In this document: positions 1-11,835 of the stretch, piece after piece | How positions within the stretch are numbered: position 1 is the stretch's first letter | Layout of the letters: each line of letters opens with the position of its first letter | Origin: Sesamum alatum | Lineage: Eukaryota > Streptophyta > Magnoliopsida > Lamiales > Pedaliaceae | Direction of reading: 5' to 3' | DNA: 64,000 bases | Assembly (NCBI GenBank): GCA_034509735.1 | Contig: JACGWO010000011.1 | Coordinates: 27,264,979-27,328,978, forward strand | The notes under the pieces: model-generated | Seen by the model: the letters and a program-made list of their open reading frames with translations, nothing else | What the model was told of the DNA's origin: nothing | The model's database searches: none | Made by a program: the position numbers and the translations under genes

Positions 1-79
1 CTACACAATCACGTCAATAAAAATAATATTATATATTTTGTTTAAAAAAATATTTTATACAATTTTCGTATAAATGTTC

Positions 80-320
80 GGGTAATTACGTTGACACCTA
101 CTGATATTAGGTTCAAATATACAAATACCCTTTGCTTTTTATGCCTTTTGTAAAATTATAAGAACACTCCCTTAGGGGGTGTTTGTGTAAACTTTTACCA
201 TCGAATAACGGTGTACTTATAATTACAACTATAAGTTTAAGCAGTAATTGTAATTTTATAAAAAATAAAAAATATTTGTATATTTGAACCTAACATCAAG
301 GGACACCAATGTAATGACCC
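80..320. repeat. Foldback MITE, short GGGTAAATTAC family (degenerate copy)
   Basis: The element begins GGGTAATTACGTTGACACC and ends with the near-complement ACACCAATGTAATGACCC. Its inner parts pair as well: gttcaaatatacaaatac near the left end and atttgtatatttgaacctaac near the right. Flanking 9-mers taaatgttc and tatatgcta agree at 6 of 9 bases, so this is an old copy. It is the same family as the copies at 44045 and 58738. It lies in the upstream region of the RING-H2 gene. Confidence 0.6.
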
Positions 321-525
321 TATATGCTAAGTGCAATGAGGAAATTCTATTTCGAATTTTGTTCGTTCAAATCTAAACCAATTATATGGTAAGTGCAATA
401 CAATTGTTGCGTGGTTAATGTACAATTCAAAAAAATAACCATTTATATAACAAGTGTATTATACTTACTTTATGATTGACTTGATTGTGCAAACATAAGA
501 TGGAGCTGACGGCACCTCTCACCAT

Positions 526-532
526 TATATAA
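526..532 (+). promoter_or_regulatory. TATA box of the RING-H2 gene
   Basis: TATATAA lies at 526-532, just upstream of the RING-H2 reading frame. A start site 25-35 bases downstream would fall at about 555-562, after the first in-frame ATG at 552. This favours the second ATG (627) as the translation start. Confidence 0.6.
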
Positions 533-626
533 GTACCCAAACACCGTCGCCATGTCTCTCCCAAATGGCCTGATATTCAACTACCTTAACTCTCTCCATC
601 TCTCTCTAAATACGTTCTCCCACATT

Positions 627-1730
627 ATGTCTACTTCATTTGCGCAACCGCTTCCGGCCACCGTTTCCGAAGGCGGCTCCGTTGCTCCCTCCGCCCTCCT
701 CACACAACTTCCACCTCCCGACGTCGATCCACCATCTCCATATTCCTCCTCGGCCTCCGCCTCCGCATCTTCGTCGTCCGTTATCATAGTGCTTATTATC
801 ATCGGTTCCGCCGTAATCGTCTCCGCCTCCATTTACCTCCTCCTCCGGTTCCTCTCCAAACGACTCCGCCGAACCTTCTCCGCCGCAGACGACGTCGTTG
901 TGCGGCAGGGTGCTTCTTCTAACAGGAACTGGAACCAGCAGCATTGCCACGTGGCTTTCAATGGTTTGCTCGACTCGCTCCCGCTCTTCAATTTCCGGTC
1001 CGTGGCCGGGAACCTCGCCGGAGGGGACTGCGCGGTGTGCTTGTCGAAGTTCGAGCCGCATGATCAACTCCGTTTGTTGCCGCTCTGCTGCCACGCATTT
1101 CACGCCGCGTGTATCGACACGTGGATCGTCTCCAATCAGACGTGTCCTCTCTGCAGGTCCACCGTCCTCCCCTCTAGCTCCGACGTACTCGATAAGATCC
1201 TCTCTGGCGGTAACCGCTGCTCTAGTAATGATAGCTTTAGAAACGAAAACGAAAACGGACACGGCGGGAGCTTTCGAATTGAAATCGGCAGTATCAGTCA
1301 TCGCCGCGGCGGAGCGGAGGAGGCAGTGGAAGGAGGGCAGCGGTCGTACTCAGTAGGCTCCTTCGAGTACATTATGGATGATAATGGATACGAGGTTTCC
1401 ATAGCTGGTTGCACAACTCAACGAAGAGGATTGCCAAATTCAATTCAGAATGACAAGGACTCATCGGTCGCAGCTCCGGTACCGGATCCTGGGGGGGAGA
1501 TTCTGGCTGCGGAGGTTTCCGGCGGGAGGAACTGGCTAAGGGAGTACATGGACAGGCTGCCGTCAGTCTCTTTTTCTTCCCGTGCGATGTCGTTTAGAAA
1601 CTCCGGGAGATTCTTCTCCAGCAGCAGCAGCCGGCGCCGCGGCGAGGCGGCCGTCGTCCCCGAGGATTTAGAGGCGAACCGGGTCGGAGAGGAAATCAGT
1701 GAACTATTTCGTTGGCTTTCCGGAATTTAA
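627..1730 (+). CDS. ATL4: RING-H2 finger E3 ubiquitin ligase, ATL4-like
   Basis: This intronless gene encodes a probable membrane-anchored RING-H2 E3 ubiquitin ligase of the ATL family, which receives ubiquitin from an E2 and passes it to target proteins. The frame is open from an ATG at 552 (392 aa). I place the start at 627 (367 aa, MSTSFAQP...) because the TATA box at 526-532 puts transcription start past 552. Numbered from 552, one hydrophobic segment spans about residues 77-100, and a degenerate GLD-like motif (GLLDSLPLF) follows at about 138-146. The RING-H2 has C160, C163, C179, H181, H184, C187, C198 and C201, with the diagnostic DTW before the last pair and P199 between them. The tail is rich in Ser, Arg and Gly and has no recognised domain. 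The gene next door is CPN10, as I recall for Arabidopsis ATL4. The family is secure; the ATL4 subtype rests partly on context. Confidence 0.9.
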   Translation: MSTSFAQPLPATVSEGGSVAPSALLTQLPPPDVDPPSPYSSSASASASSSSVIIVLIIIGSAVIVSASIYLLLRFLSKRLRRTFSAADDVVVRQGASSNRNWNQQHCHVAFNGLLDSLPLFNFRSVAGNLAGGDCAVCLSKFEPHDQLRLLPLCCHAFHAACIDTWIVSNQTCPLCRSTVLPSSSDVLDKILSGGNRCSSNDSFRNENENGHGGSFRIEIGSISHRRGGAEEAVEGGQRSYSVGSFEYIMDDNGYEVSIAGCTTQRRGLPNSIQNDKDSSVAAPVPDPGGEILAAEVSGGRNWLREYMDRLPSVSFSSRAMSFRNSGRFFSSSSSRRRGEAAVVPEDLEANRVGEEISELFRWLSGI

Positions 1731-2738
1731 TTTAATTGTGAATTCCTCAACTACATATATGTTCATGCAAAATAGCACTTTTAATCTCGTAATATGGTAC
1801 GATGAGGGTTTTAATATATTTAATGTTTACTTTCAATATTATTAAAATTATCTTAAAATTAAAAATTTTGGATAATTTTAATTATTTGTTTTACGAAATT
1901 TTGAAATGGTTACAAAATTCATATATTTAGTCTTTTCTTTAAAGAATTTTTAAAATGATGCCAAAAACATTATATTTAGTCATCTGACTTCTTTATTTTT
2001 TTTATATAATATTAAAAATCAGATCTTTCTGTCACCTTACCACTGACGACAATCACACGTTGTCGCCATCGCCCATCAACTATATGGGCAATCGCTGCCA
2101 CCCAAATTGGGAGCGACGTTGCCCCCTTCTAAAGTGGTCACCTCCTTGTGCACCACCACCCAGGTCACGCAGCCTAGCGACGATGGCACCACAATCTTAC
2201 ACAAATATATATATATATATATTGTACTATATATGTATATTATATATAATTATATATATAAATCAAAAATATATTTATAAGTTACTTAAAATTTGAATTA
2301 TTTATTTTTAACTATTGAAGATCAAAGACTATCCTATTAAGAACATAACGGATAATTTAATAAAAAAGTTTAACCCCGTTAACCATAAGGAGAGATTGTG
2401 CATAATTTTTAAAAACACACGAACTTGTTTTGCCTAATTTTTAATACCAAGACGTTTTCAGCTAATTTTTTAAAACCACGAAGGATTTTATGCAATTTAT
2501 CCTATATTATATTAATTAGAAAATCCGATCCGTTAAATATGCGCGGGTGTGGGTCTGAAACTTGAAGCGAAATTGATTAGTGGAATCGGGTATTTGGGTC
2601 AAATATTGGAACTCTCTAGAACCCGATAGAACTCACCTAACTAAAATCCCACACTTTTGCTCTTTTCTCTACTGAGTTGAAGGCAAAAAGACTGAAGCAG
2701 AGCAGAGTACAACACCTTCACTTCTCTCCTCCTTATCC
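1731..2738. other. Intergenic, AT-rich
   Basis: No gene is visible here. The first part is the RING-H2 3' region. A TA-rich microsatellite lies at 2206-2272. The stretch 2390-2510 (gtgcataattttt ... ttatgcaatttatcc) is weakly inverted-repeated, like the MITEs elsewhere. The last 100 bases before 2739 are less AT-rich and probably hold the CPN10 5' leader. Confidence 0.5.
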
Positions 2739-4990
2739 ATGGCGTCGTCTTTCATTACCCTAGCCAAGCCCTTTGCTCCTCACAAGCAAAACATCCCACT
2801 TCTCTCGAGTAGAACACCGAATGGTTATTTCAATCATCTCTTCTTAAATTGTCCCCAAACCCCCAACATTTCTTGTTATTGTATTTTAGGCCCTCTTTTT
2901 CGTGTTTCTTGACATTATTCTTGTTTTGGATTTATGGGTTGTCAACAGGTTTTCAGAGGAGGTCTTTGAGAGTCAATGCAATTGTCAAGAAGTATGAACC
3001 CACTAAGGTATTTCCTCTGTTTCCTTCAGTATATATATATATATATATGTGCGTGTGTGTGTTCTTTTTTGGGGGTATGACTCTGAAGGGAAGACTTGAA
3101 AATGGGAAAGCAGAAAGGAATTTATTTAATTTATTTGCTTGTCTTTTTGTGGGGTGTGCGAGTAGGTTGTGCCACAAGCTGATAGAGTTTTGATTCGCCT
3201 TGAAGAGCTGCCGGAGGTACTCTTGTTCTTCTTCTTCTGGTTTTGATTTGTTCTACTCGATGTGTCTAGGAAGGTCAAGAAAGGATTTTTTTCTTGTTTT
3301 TTTGGATATAGGGATTTTTTCATAAATTCCGACTGTGATGTCATGAAAAGAAGCATGCTGCTTGTGTTATGTAGAATTAGAGGCATGTTTTATGGTGTAA
3401 ATGCTTATATGATTCTGAAAATACATCCATGATGTTGTTTTAACTTGGTTGCATTTGAGCAAACATGTGCCGGCTTTGTGTTCATCTTAACTCTGGAATT
3501 GTATGTGGGGGGGGGGGGGGGTTTCGAATTATTGAAGAGGTCTTTGTGGATTTCTTGTCATTCTTGAGAATCATGTTTGTTGCTAATGATTATCTCCTAC
3601 ATGGAATACACCTTATTAGCTTGTAAATTAGTCTAGAATTTGAACAACTTCATGAACAAATGTGAAATCCATCTTGCATAAATTTATATGTTCAAATAGA
3701 CATGTCTTGTCATTATCTTAGTTTTCTTGAGAGTTCCGTTTAGATAATATGACATTGTTTTAGTACAGAAGTCAGCTGGGGGAGTTTTACTGCCCAAGTC
3801 AGCAGTGAAGTTTGAGCGGTACCTTGTTGGAGAGGTGAGTGAGGCAACCAGTCCTCGTCAAGTGTTCATTCACATGGCATATCTTCTTTTATAAATATTC
3901 ATATAAGAAAATACATCTTATTGTCTTGTCTGAATCAATGAATCCTTTTCAGATTGTTTCTCTCGGTGCTGAGGTTGGGGAAGTGGAGACGGGAAAGAAG
4001 GTAAATTTGCTACAAGTCTGGTTCTTTCTTCATGTGAAAAAGCGCTCACTTTCTTAGTAATCGAGCATGCAATTGAATTTATTACTTTACAATTTATATT
4101 GTACCTATTTTCCCATTTGTTGCATCTCAACATTGATGAAATTTCTTCTGTGTAGGTGCTTTTCTCTGATATAAATGCATATGAGGTATGTAAACTAATC
4201 TTGGTTGAGGGATAATTACTTTTACAAATTGCGTGCTGCCAGTGCTCCAGAATGTCTGTGTAACGACGACACATTGGACAACAATATATGTGATTTAAAA
4301 ATCTGCCGTAGTTAGATATACACATGTGCTTTGATTTCCTGAGTAGTAGTTTTGCTTCCATTGCTTGAGCCAGTCAGAAATGGGGGAAAGGTAGTTCCTT
4401 TCTGCTCCATTCCTGCAGATCTCAAGCTGGACATAATGATATAAGGACCACAATGGTGTCGCAACTGTACATGTCAGGCAGACGTCCCCAACCGAGCAGC
4501 CACTCAAACCAAACCAACATCCACACACACACACTAATGGATGTGGAAAGTTGAGAGTTAGACGTGTCTCCCAGACCAGAGAAGAAAAAACACTATTACT
4601 GCTTAGTGAAATCCAAAACAGAGGTTTAACTTATTTTCAGAAAAGTGGGAAACTGACTTGTGAATGGGGTTTGTCTTATAATTAGTATGGTGTTTTGCAC
4701 ATTTGAAGGAAGTGAATCTCCTAGCTTGTGTAGCACTAAGCAGTTTCTGCCAGTTTTTTCAAATATCATATGTCCATGACTGCTGGCTGAATATCTTGCA
4801 TAATGTCTTGCATAAGTACTAAAACCAAAGCATACCATACCTTCGATGAGTCGTACTAAATTTAAGCTTCTTGGTCTCACATGTCATCTTACCTTATTGA
4901 GTGATGTCGATGGTTTATCAGGTTGACTTGGGAACGGATTCAAGGCATTGTTTCTGCAAAGCAAGTGACCTGCTGGCTGTGGTCGAGTAG
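2739..4990 (+). CDS. CPN10: 10 kDa chaperonin, chloroplastic (GroES-type co-chaperonin)
   Basis: This encodes a plastid GroES-type co-chaperonin that caps the Cpn60 ring during folding of imported or stromal proteins. Seven coding exons join in frame: 2739-2823, 2949-3007, 3166-3216, 3769-3834, 3953-4000, 4156-4185 and 4922-4990 (408 nt, 135 aa); all introns are GT-AG. Residues 1 to about 37 (MASSFITLAK..., rich in Ser and Arg, ending RRSLRVNA) look like a transit peptide. A single cpn10 domain follows, with VVPQADRVLIRLEE at about 49-62, the mobile loop EKSAGGVLLPKSA at about 65-77, and the C-terminal strand CKASDLLAVVE. One cpn10 domain in about 98 mature residues distinguishes it from the double-domain Cpn20. 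Intron 3 carries a run of 15 G. The 3' end faces the TGD4-like gene (convergent). Confidence 0.93.
3507..3521. repeat. Poly-G run in CPN10 intron 3
   Basis: Fifteen consecutive G bases lie inside the third intron of CPN10. Length in such runs is prone to sequencing and replication slippage. Longer ones occur at 22852-22864 (13 G, inside a MITE) and 38309-38329 (21 G). Confidence 0.9.
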
Positions 4991-6326
4991 AGGCCTTTGA
5001 GATTATGGATTGCTAATACCTGATTGATATCAGCGGCCACACGCAGGTGTTGTAGTTGAGTGGAAATACCATTATTGCTGTGTAAAACTCTTGAACAGAA
5101 ACATGACCGGCATTTTGTTAAGAGTAATAATAGGGAGGATATGTTTCTAGTTGATGGAAGATATGAGACATGTGAATGTGATGTTTGTGTTAAATGAACT
5201 TCCCATTCATGAAAATTACAAACTTCCACCTGCAATTTTATAGTTTCTTGTTTGTCTTTTCTGGGTCAGAGCTGTGGGTTAAGTTGTTGAATTAGAGATG
5301 GATCAACAGTGCATGCAAAATGACCTCTACCTTCTGTTTGGTATTAGATTATTTTTCTGGTATTGATCAATTTTGATTAACATGTGAGATTACGGATTGC
5401 TCTTGACATAAAAGCTTAAGTTTTACAAAACAAAAGAACCCTATAACTATTGTGTGATTTTAGCTTCACTCTGAAGTTAAGCTATTGTCTCAATTGATTG
5501 TGTGTTTTCATACTGTTCCATCTTAGTTAGAAAAAATGAGATGAGTTGTGTTTTGTTGAAATGAGGTATGTTTGGAGTGTGTGAAAAACATTTGTAGCGA
5601 TGATAGTTAATGTGACAGTTTTCAGATAAGATGTTTGATTGTAAAATATTTTTATACAATAATTTGTTTCTCCGTTTCATTTTTATTTTTTGGGCAACAT
5701 TAAATATGCCGTTTAATTTTGATTCCATGCAACTCAACTTTTCGAATGTCATTTCTTTTTGAGTTAAATTTGGTTATAACATTAAAATATTGTGACTTTT
5801 GTTGTGGGCATTTTGTTTATAGTGAAATACTTTTTTTCTATATTCTTTTGTTGTATTTTAATTTTTATGTCTTTTAATCAAATCCCATTTACTAGTGAAA
5901 ATTCACCATTTATCAACATGTTAATCAAATTCCAATGCCACAAAAGCACTTGTACTGCATACACAACATCATCATGCAGTCTAAATATATCAAGTAAACA
6001 AATTCAACAACATTTTCTCATTCCTTCACAAGCAAGCACACCCTTAACATACTCCATTTTAGTTTTTTCATTATTATTTAGCCAAAAAAGAAGAGGAGAT
6101 GGTTTAAAACTGAGATCAAAATCATTTTTTTTAATTTAATCTAAAAATAACCAAAATATATACAGAAGCTTTTTTAGTTTCGCCTGCAGCAACGAAGAGC
6201 AGCAAAAAAAAAAAAAGAAAAGGAAAGAAAGAATTGGTAGCAGAATCTGATTACTGCAGTGAGGCTTAGCAATGAGCAGGGAAAACATGATTTCACCTCT
6301 AAGTACAGAAGGAGGAGAAGTCCAAG
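4991..6326. other. Convergent intergenic region between CPN10 and the TGD4-like gene
   Basis: The first 250 bases are probably CPN10 3' untranslated sequence. Beyond that I see AT-rich DNA with no coding frame I recognise. A 115-codon open frame at 5792-6139 is rich in Phe, Ser and Ile, has no family features, and looks like chance. An A-rich tract at 6204-6230 lies close to the end of the TGD4-like gene and may be in its 3' region. Confidence 0.5.
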
Positions 6327-9300
6327 TTAGAACTCAAACAGTCGTAGCTCAACCATACCCTCTTTTCGTCTCGGAGAATACCATGCTACCACCTTCCCAG
6401 AACCCAGGATCCTCAGAGAGTAATTCAAGCTGTATATTAGATCTTCAAGCTGCGGCCCATGTCTGCCTGGGGTCGAGTCCAGGGAAAACTTGGAATCTAC
6501 ACGAAAAACGACAGGACCAACGACCTACATCAATGCAGAAACCATGAATACTTTGGCCTCGCTACGTTATCTACTGAAGCAATTATAAAAAAAATGCTGT
6601 GTCTCGTTTTTTCCTATCACGGTGAATGTATCAAGGTACGTAAAGATACTGCTGCTTTTCTGTTTCCCTTCCTATTTGTTCTTTTTAACAATTTAAGAAA
6701 TCACAAAAAAAAAAAAAAAAAAAAAATGATCTTCTTGGACTGCTGCTTAGTTTAGAGGTCAAAGAATCATGTTCATAAATTTTCTTGTCCTAGTTCACAT
6801 GAGTTATGTGTTTGTTCACACATTGCAAACCAACAAGGAACCATAGGAGCAGGAGCATTCGGAATACTTCAAAGTAGATGGGAACTTCCCTAAAGGAGGG
6901 ATCAATTTTCACCATCGTCTCCCTAGAGAGAATAGCCGTTCTCCAGTCTTGACAGTTCATTTGAGACATGGCTAAAACATTGTGAAGGCAAAGAATGTAG
7001 TGAATATAAAGGTCACCTGCTGCTGATATATCAGATTGAATTTGGGGGAGGACAGTTCATTTGGTGGTCGATTACTTCGTGCACTCCTGAAAATGTTGGA
7101 CACCTTTTGGGCTAAAGCTGAAGTGGAAAGAATATCCAAGGGAGCATCTATCCTGGTGAGGTCTCCAAATAAATTTCTGAATTTCCCATGTTGAAAAGTA
7201 CAGCATACTGAACCAAATAAATCAGCACGAAAACGACCTCTACTCTGAGGCCCTAAAGAGCTCCTCTCCACGTCTTGTGTTGGATTGACAGATAGTGAGC
7301 CACTCCCAGCACTCGCCCATGCCATGCAAGTACCTCCTAAATGGAAAGAGAATTAACGTAAATAATTCAAATCTCATCACAAGATGGAGACTGGGTAAAG
7401 GAAATGCTGCATGTAAAGTATATGCACTGACAACATACGACATAGATCAGGAGTTTACCGTCATTACCACCAGAACAAGCATTATTTTTGCTAAAAATTG
7501 AACTTTAAGGGCATTCATTATCAACGTTTACCAGAAGGGACATCAGAGCAAATGTTTTGTTCAAGATACAGACCCACCTTAGAATAATATAACATTTTAC
7601 GATGTAACTCTAGGCTGATTATTCTTGACGTAAAGAAAACTTGTGTAAACATCCATGCATGTACTTAGCAGTGATGTACATCGGACCTGGCAACCCTTAC
7701 AATAAAACAAAGCATGCAAATGTTGTCCAGCAATATTACTACTTAAAATTATGATGCTCTAATAGAAGCATTCAAATATAGCATATGCACCCAATTTGGG
7801 AGTATATATACATATGGGAAAGTGGTAACATACATTTTAAGGAGAAAAAAAATGGAAAGACAATGATGAAAGAAATAAAGAAGACAAAAAAGTATACAAG
7901 TAGCAATAAGTACATTGTGAAACCTAGAAATACCTATAATTCCAGATATTGCTGCGTGAGGGTCCTTGAGACGGATATCATATGAGGGACGCCAGAATTG
8001 GCCTTTTTCTGTCTCTATTATAACATCCTCTTTTGTTTCCTTTTGCCTCCATAAGTCCTTAGACTTTTGATAAGAAAAGGCAGCTTTTGCACATACCCCA
8101 GGCAATAAGGCAAGTGGGGTTTGAGCATCAACAGAATCGACAGACTGTGGACGGCCACTATTTTTATGTATGCCAAAACGGTACCGCAATCCAGACTCAG
8201 AGATGAGGGACGAACAGTCCACGGATATAGATTCTGGAACTTCCCAGTATTTTCCTTTATGGCCTATGAACAGCTGTGGCCATGCGGCTTCTAGAGTAAT
8301 ATCATGATCCGGAAGCTGCAGTTGGAGAGAGTATATCCAACTTTAAACAAAGATTTAGTTTAAACAGATCAATACCAGGCTCAAGCACATGACTAATCAA
8401 ATCAGTTTTCACAGGAAGTATAGCGACTTGAAGAACTGAGATATTTAAGCAGGCCCTATCTTTATTCTGTCTTAAGTTTGTTAACTTGAGACAACTTAGA
8501 ACAGCTATATGGACAGGACGTCTTCGACTTTACGGGAACAGGTCTCTCAATGCCAAACAGTCTAAGGCCATGTTTGGTTTTGTTTACATTTTCAATTTTC
8601 AGTGAGAAATGGACATTTTCAATTTTGTATAGAATTTTTATATAAAAATGAGAATATGTTTAGATTAGTTGATGAGATTGTATTTCATGTTGTTAGTGAT
8701 GTCAAATCAATATTATTTTTTTTATTTAATGAATGATAGTTTTATTTTTATTGTTAGTGATGTCACATCAAATACAATTTTTTTATTTAAATGAAATTGA
8801 TAGTTATATTGTTAGTGATGTCACATCAAATTGTTAGCTCGATTTAGAATTGTTAGTAATGTCATGTCAAAATATTATGAAAAAATATATTATTAGTTCA
8901 TAAAATCAATAATTGAAAGAATTTTATATGTATGTAAATATATAAAAAAGTAATGACTAAGATGAGAATGATACTAAAACATTTCTAGTCATAATACGAA
9001 TTAACAAACATATTTTACTTTCATTACTGTTTCAAAAACTGAAAACTGAAAATGAACATAAAACCAAACAAGTCATACGATTCCCATTGAGTAGCTACAA
9101 TCATCACAGATAGCAATATATGGAACCTATCTCTCGCTCTCTCTCTCTCCCCCGCCTTTATGAATGCAGTTGCTCTGATCAGAAATAATCACATGCTACA
9201 TGGAATCCAAGCTCTGGCAACAGTATCGTTCTATTTCTCTTTATGTATCTTATAAGTTATATTTCAAATTGCTCAAGTCAGAAGATTATGTTTGAACTCT

Positions 9301-10959
9301 GTTATGCAAGAGCCCCTAAAGGACCGTCACCCTTCATGATGAGAAAGTCAAAGGAAAGAAAAACAAAGGATCCACAAAATCCATTCCTGCTTCTGAACTG
9401 TGAACATTTTTGCAGAATTTGTTGCAAAGTTACGGTCCAGCAGCTGGTAGTATATTCTTTAATCTCCTGCTACTAGCTAAGCTATTACCTCTATTTAAAG
9501 ATCTCTGATGGATTAAGAACCTAACCATTTTGCCCTACAATATGCAGCAAAAAAATGCCTTGTTCATTACCATGGAAAAATACCTCGTCTCAATTTCCTG
9601 GACTTCCAGAGTTTATTTAAAAACACCAGCTCCAGGGCCCTGGCTGGTCATAGTAGCTATAGTTGCATCTCAAGTTATTTTGGGAGCAAAACTATAGCAG
9701 AAAGCATTTAAGCGCAGAGTCCCTATTAACCTCAGGCTACAGCTGTAGTACTCAAATGATCAAGACAAAGAAACATTAAAACAAACTCAAATCATGCTAA
9801 TGAAACAATAGTAAAATATAGTAGGGACCAGTGAGCAGTGATATTAAAGGAAAACCACGGCAAAGTTGTCTAGGCAGCTAACACATTAACTCAGAATCTT
9901 GCCTTGTGAAAGAGCACGGCTTTGGTCTGTCTCCTCTTCCTCTCACCATGCTTCTCAGAGCTCAAAAGTAAGGATGATGAGGATGTTAATGGTATCAGCG
10001 AGCATAGGCCGATAGCATATAGTGATTTGTCCAGGAAATGCTTAGCAGCATCTTTAAGCAAAGGCAGCTCCCACTCTTCTGCAGCACAAACTTCAGCTTT
10101 AATAGATGATATCAATTTCTTTGGACGAAATTGCCCAATTAATCCAACCCACCTACATAAAATGGTGGCAACTGATATATGAGTAAAATCGAGTCTTCAT
10201 TTATGGACATGCATGCTTACATAAATACACACATACACACACTTGTGTGTATACATGAAACCATCTTGTCCTGTCCATATACACTTGCACACCCTACACT
10301 AACCTATACGCTATACGGGTTTCATTTTATTACAATAACAACTCATGTACGCAAAACATAAGCACATTTGCCAATAAAATATGCCTTTAAACGAGCAAAA
10401 CTCACTGAAATTCATGCTAATCTTGATTAATATCAAAACCATTGAGGTCACACATTGCATATACGTTAACGAAGTCACTCAAATGCACCCGATCACCGAT
10501 GCAATTATCAATGCAAACACATTGAAATTTCCACTGATCACTATTACTTGAGTATTCATAGAGCATAAATTCTTACCCTGCTTTCCACTGCCTCCAAAAA
10601 TTTTAACAATATTCCAACAACAGGAACACACATCCATATAAACAATTACACCAAATCAACCAACACAAAGTTTTGGAACCATACCAGCCCCCAATATCCA
10701 CGTTGCCGAGGAGGGACTGCAGCGCAAAAGAGCCCAATTCCTTATGATTAGGGGTTGGAGAAAAAGATGGAATGATGCCCAAAGGAAACCCATTTCCCAA
10801 TACAGATAATTGCTGAACTCTAAGCGCTCTACTTGCTCTTGCACCATCAAGGGGCACGGGATCCCCTGGAACCGCCTTAGAAACACCATCAAGGGCTTGT
10901 GGAGTTGATATATTCAGGTCCCAGAATGCTGCATCCATTGCCGTCCTCAAATTCGCCAT
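6327..10959 (-). CDS. TGD4-like protein (trigalactosyldiacylglycerol 4 family)
   Basis: This belongs to the TGD4 family. TGD4 is a plastid outer-envelope protein that binds phosphatidic acid and is needed to bring ER-made lipids into the chloroplast for galactolipid synthesis. Five coding exons on the minus strand join in frame: 10959-10685, 10152-9903, 8315-7934, 7336-7017 and 6524-6327 (1425 nt, 474 aa). Markers are the N-terminus MANLRTAMDAAFWDLNIS with PLDGARASRALR, then GQFRPKKL, AAWPQLF, SGLRYRFGIHKN, LLPGVCAKAA, YQQQVVGP, FRVDSKF and the tail AWYSPRRKEGMVELRLFEF. The N-terminus matches my memory of the Arabidopsis paralogue At2g44640 better than TGD4 itself (At3g06960), so I withhold the TGD4 symbol. 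Intron 2 appears to use a GC donor (CACAAG|GCAAGA), and exon 4 has a tandem TAG/GAG acceptor that adds or removes one Gly. Intron 2 also holds a MITE-like repeat at 8572-9069. Confidence 0.9.
8572..9069. repeat. MITE-like element in intron 2 of the TGD4-like gene
   Basis: The left end reads gtttggttttgtttac followed by attttcaattttcag. The right end is its near-complement, ctgaaaactgaaaatgaac followed by ataaaaccaaac. The inside repeats gttagtgatgtcacatcaa several times. A second copy lies at 49129-49863 and a left-end fragment at 29850-30010. I could not find a convincing target duplication. The CCAAAC/GTTTGG ends suggest a hAT- or PIF-type MITE, but this is unproven. Confidence 0.65.
9128..9149. 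repeat. CT microsatellite
   Basis: A run of CT dinucleotides lies in intron 2 of the TGD4-like gene. It is a simple-sequence repeat with no other visible feature. Confidence 0.7.
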
Positions 10960-11238
10960 TTTTCCGGCCAATCTTTGACGCCGGCGACTCCCCTGCTGAG
11001 GGAAAGAGGGTTTGGTGTGATTCCTTATCTGAGAGTGGGATGAGACAGTTTGTGGAAGAGAGTGACGAGGCAGAGGGGGGAAACATGGGTTTTTCTTTGG
11101 GTTTAAAGTTTGGGTAAATTGCAATTTGACCCCGCTATATTCTTTTTTACCTATTTTCGTCTTTCCTGATTTTTCTTTTTTCATTTATTTTTTCCAAATT
11201 AATGTTATTAATATATACAAATTCGTGTATAATATTTT

Positions 11239-11741
11239 GGGTTAATTAAACCGTCCTCCCCAAAAATTTAGTATAATTATACATAGACCCCATGTAATTT
11301 GAGAACTATATCTACTATCCTTGATATTTGTTTTAGTCTTACAAATAGATTCCCCATTTAGTTAAAATTCTCTAAATTTACTGATCTTAGGGGAAAACAA
11401 AAAGTTGAATGAAAATTCATATTTATGCACGATTGACTTATTACAGGTCAAATAAATATTTTTTTAACAAAGCTATCCTTATACATTTTCACACGCTAAT
11501 GCATATGAGAAGATATATATCTTCAGAAAAGATAGCATGTGAATATGTATAAGGTAGTTTTATCAAAAAAAAAATTATTTCATTTGCAATAAGTCAGTAA
11601 TAAGTTAATAAGGGTAATATAAATTTTCATATATATATATATATATATATAGTGCTAATATTAATAAATTTGATGAATTTTAATTAACTAGTGAATTTAT
11701 TTATTAAACAAAAATAAACATCGGGGCTGTGCAATTATCCC
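11239..11741. repeat. Foldback MITE, long GGGTTAATT family
   Basis: The element starts GGGTTAATTAAACCGTCC and ends GGGGCTGTGCAATTATCCC. The flanking 9-mers taatatttt (11230-11238) and tattatttt (11742-11750) agree at 8 of 9 bases. It lies just upstream of the TGD4-like gene, which is transcribed away from it. It encodes nothing. Confidence 0.7.
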
Positions 11742-11835
11742 TATTATTTTTTTTGTATATTCAAATGATGTGAAATCCATACACATAGCACATGTATATA
11801 TCACACCGGGTACATATAATAAATTTATATTTATA

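Noticed and set aside
581..1356. Other-frame open frames over the RING-H2 gene
   Set aside because: They are shadows of a GC-rich coding sequence; only the frame with the RING-H2 cysteines is supported.
5792..6139. 115-codon plus-strand frame between CPN10 and the TGD4-like gene
   Set aside because: Composition follows AT-rich DNA, with no domain, no conserved motif and no splice context.
6272..6547. 91-codon plus-strand frame
   Set aside because: It is antisense to the last exon of the TGD4-like gene, whose minus-strand reading clearly matches the family.
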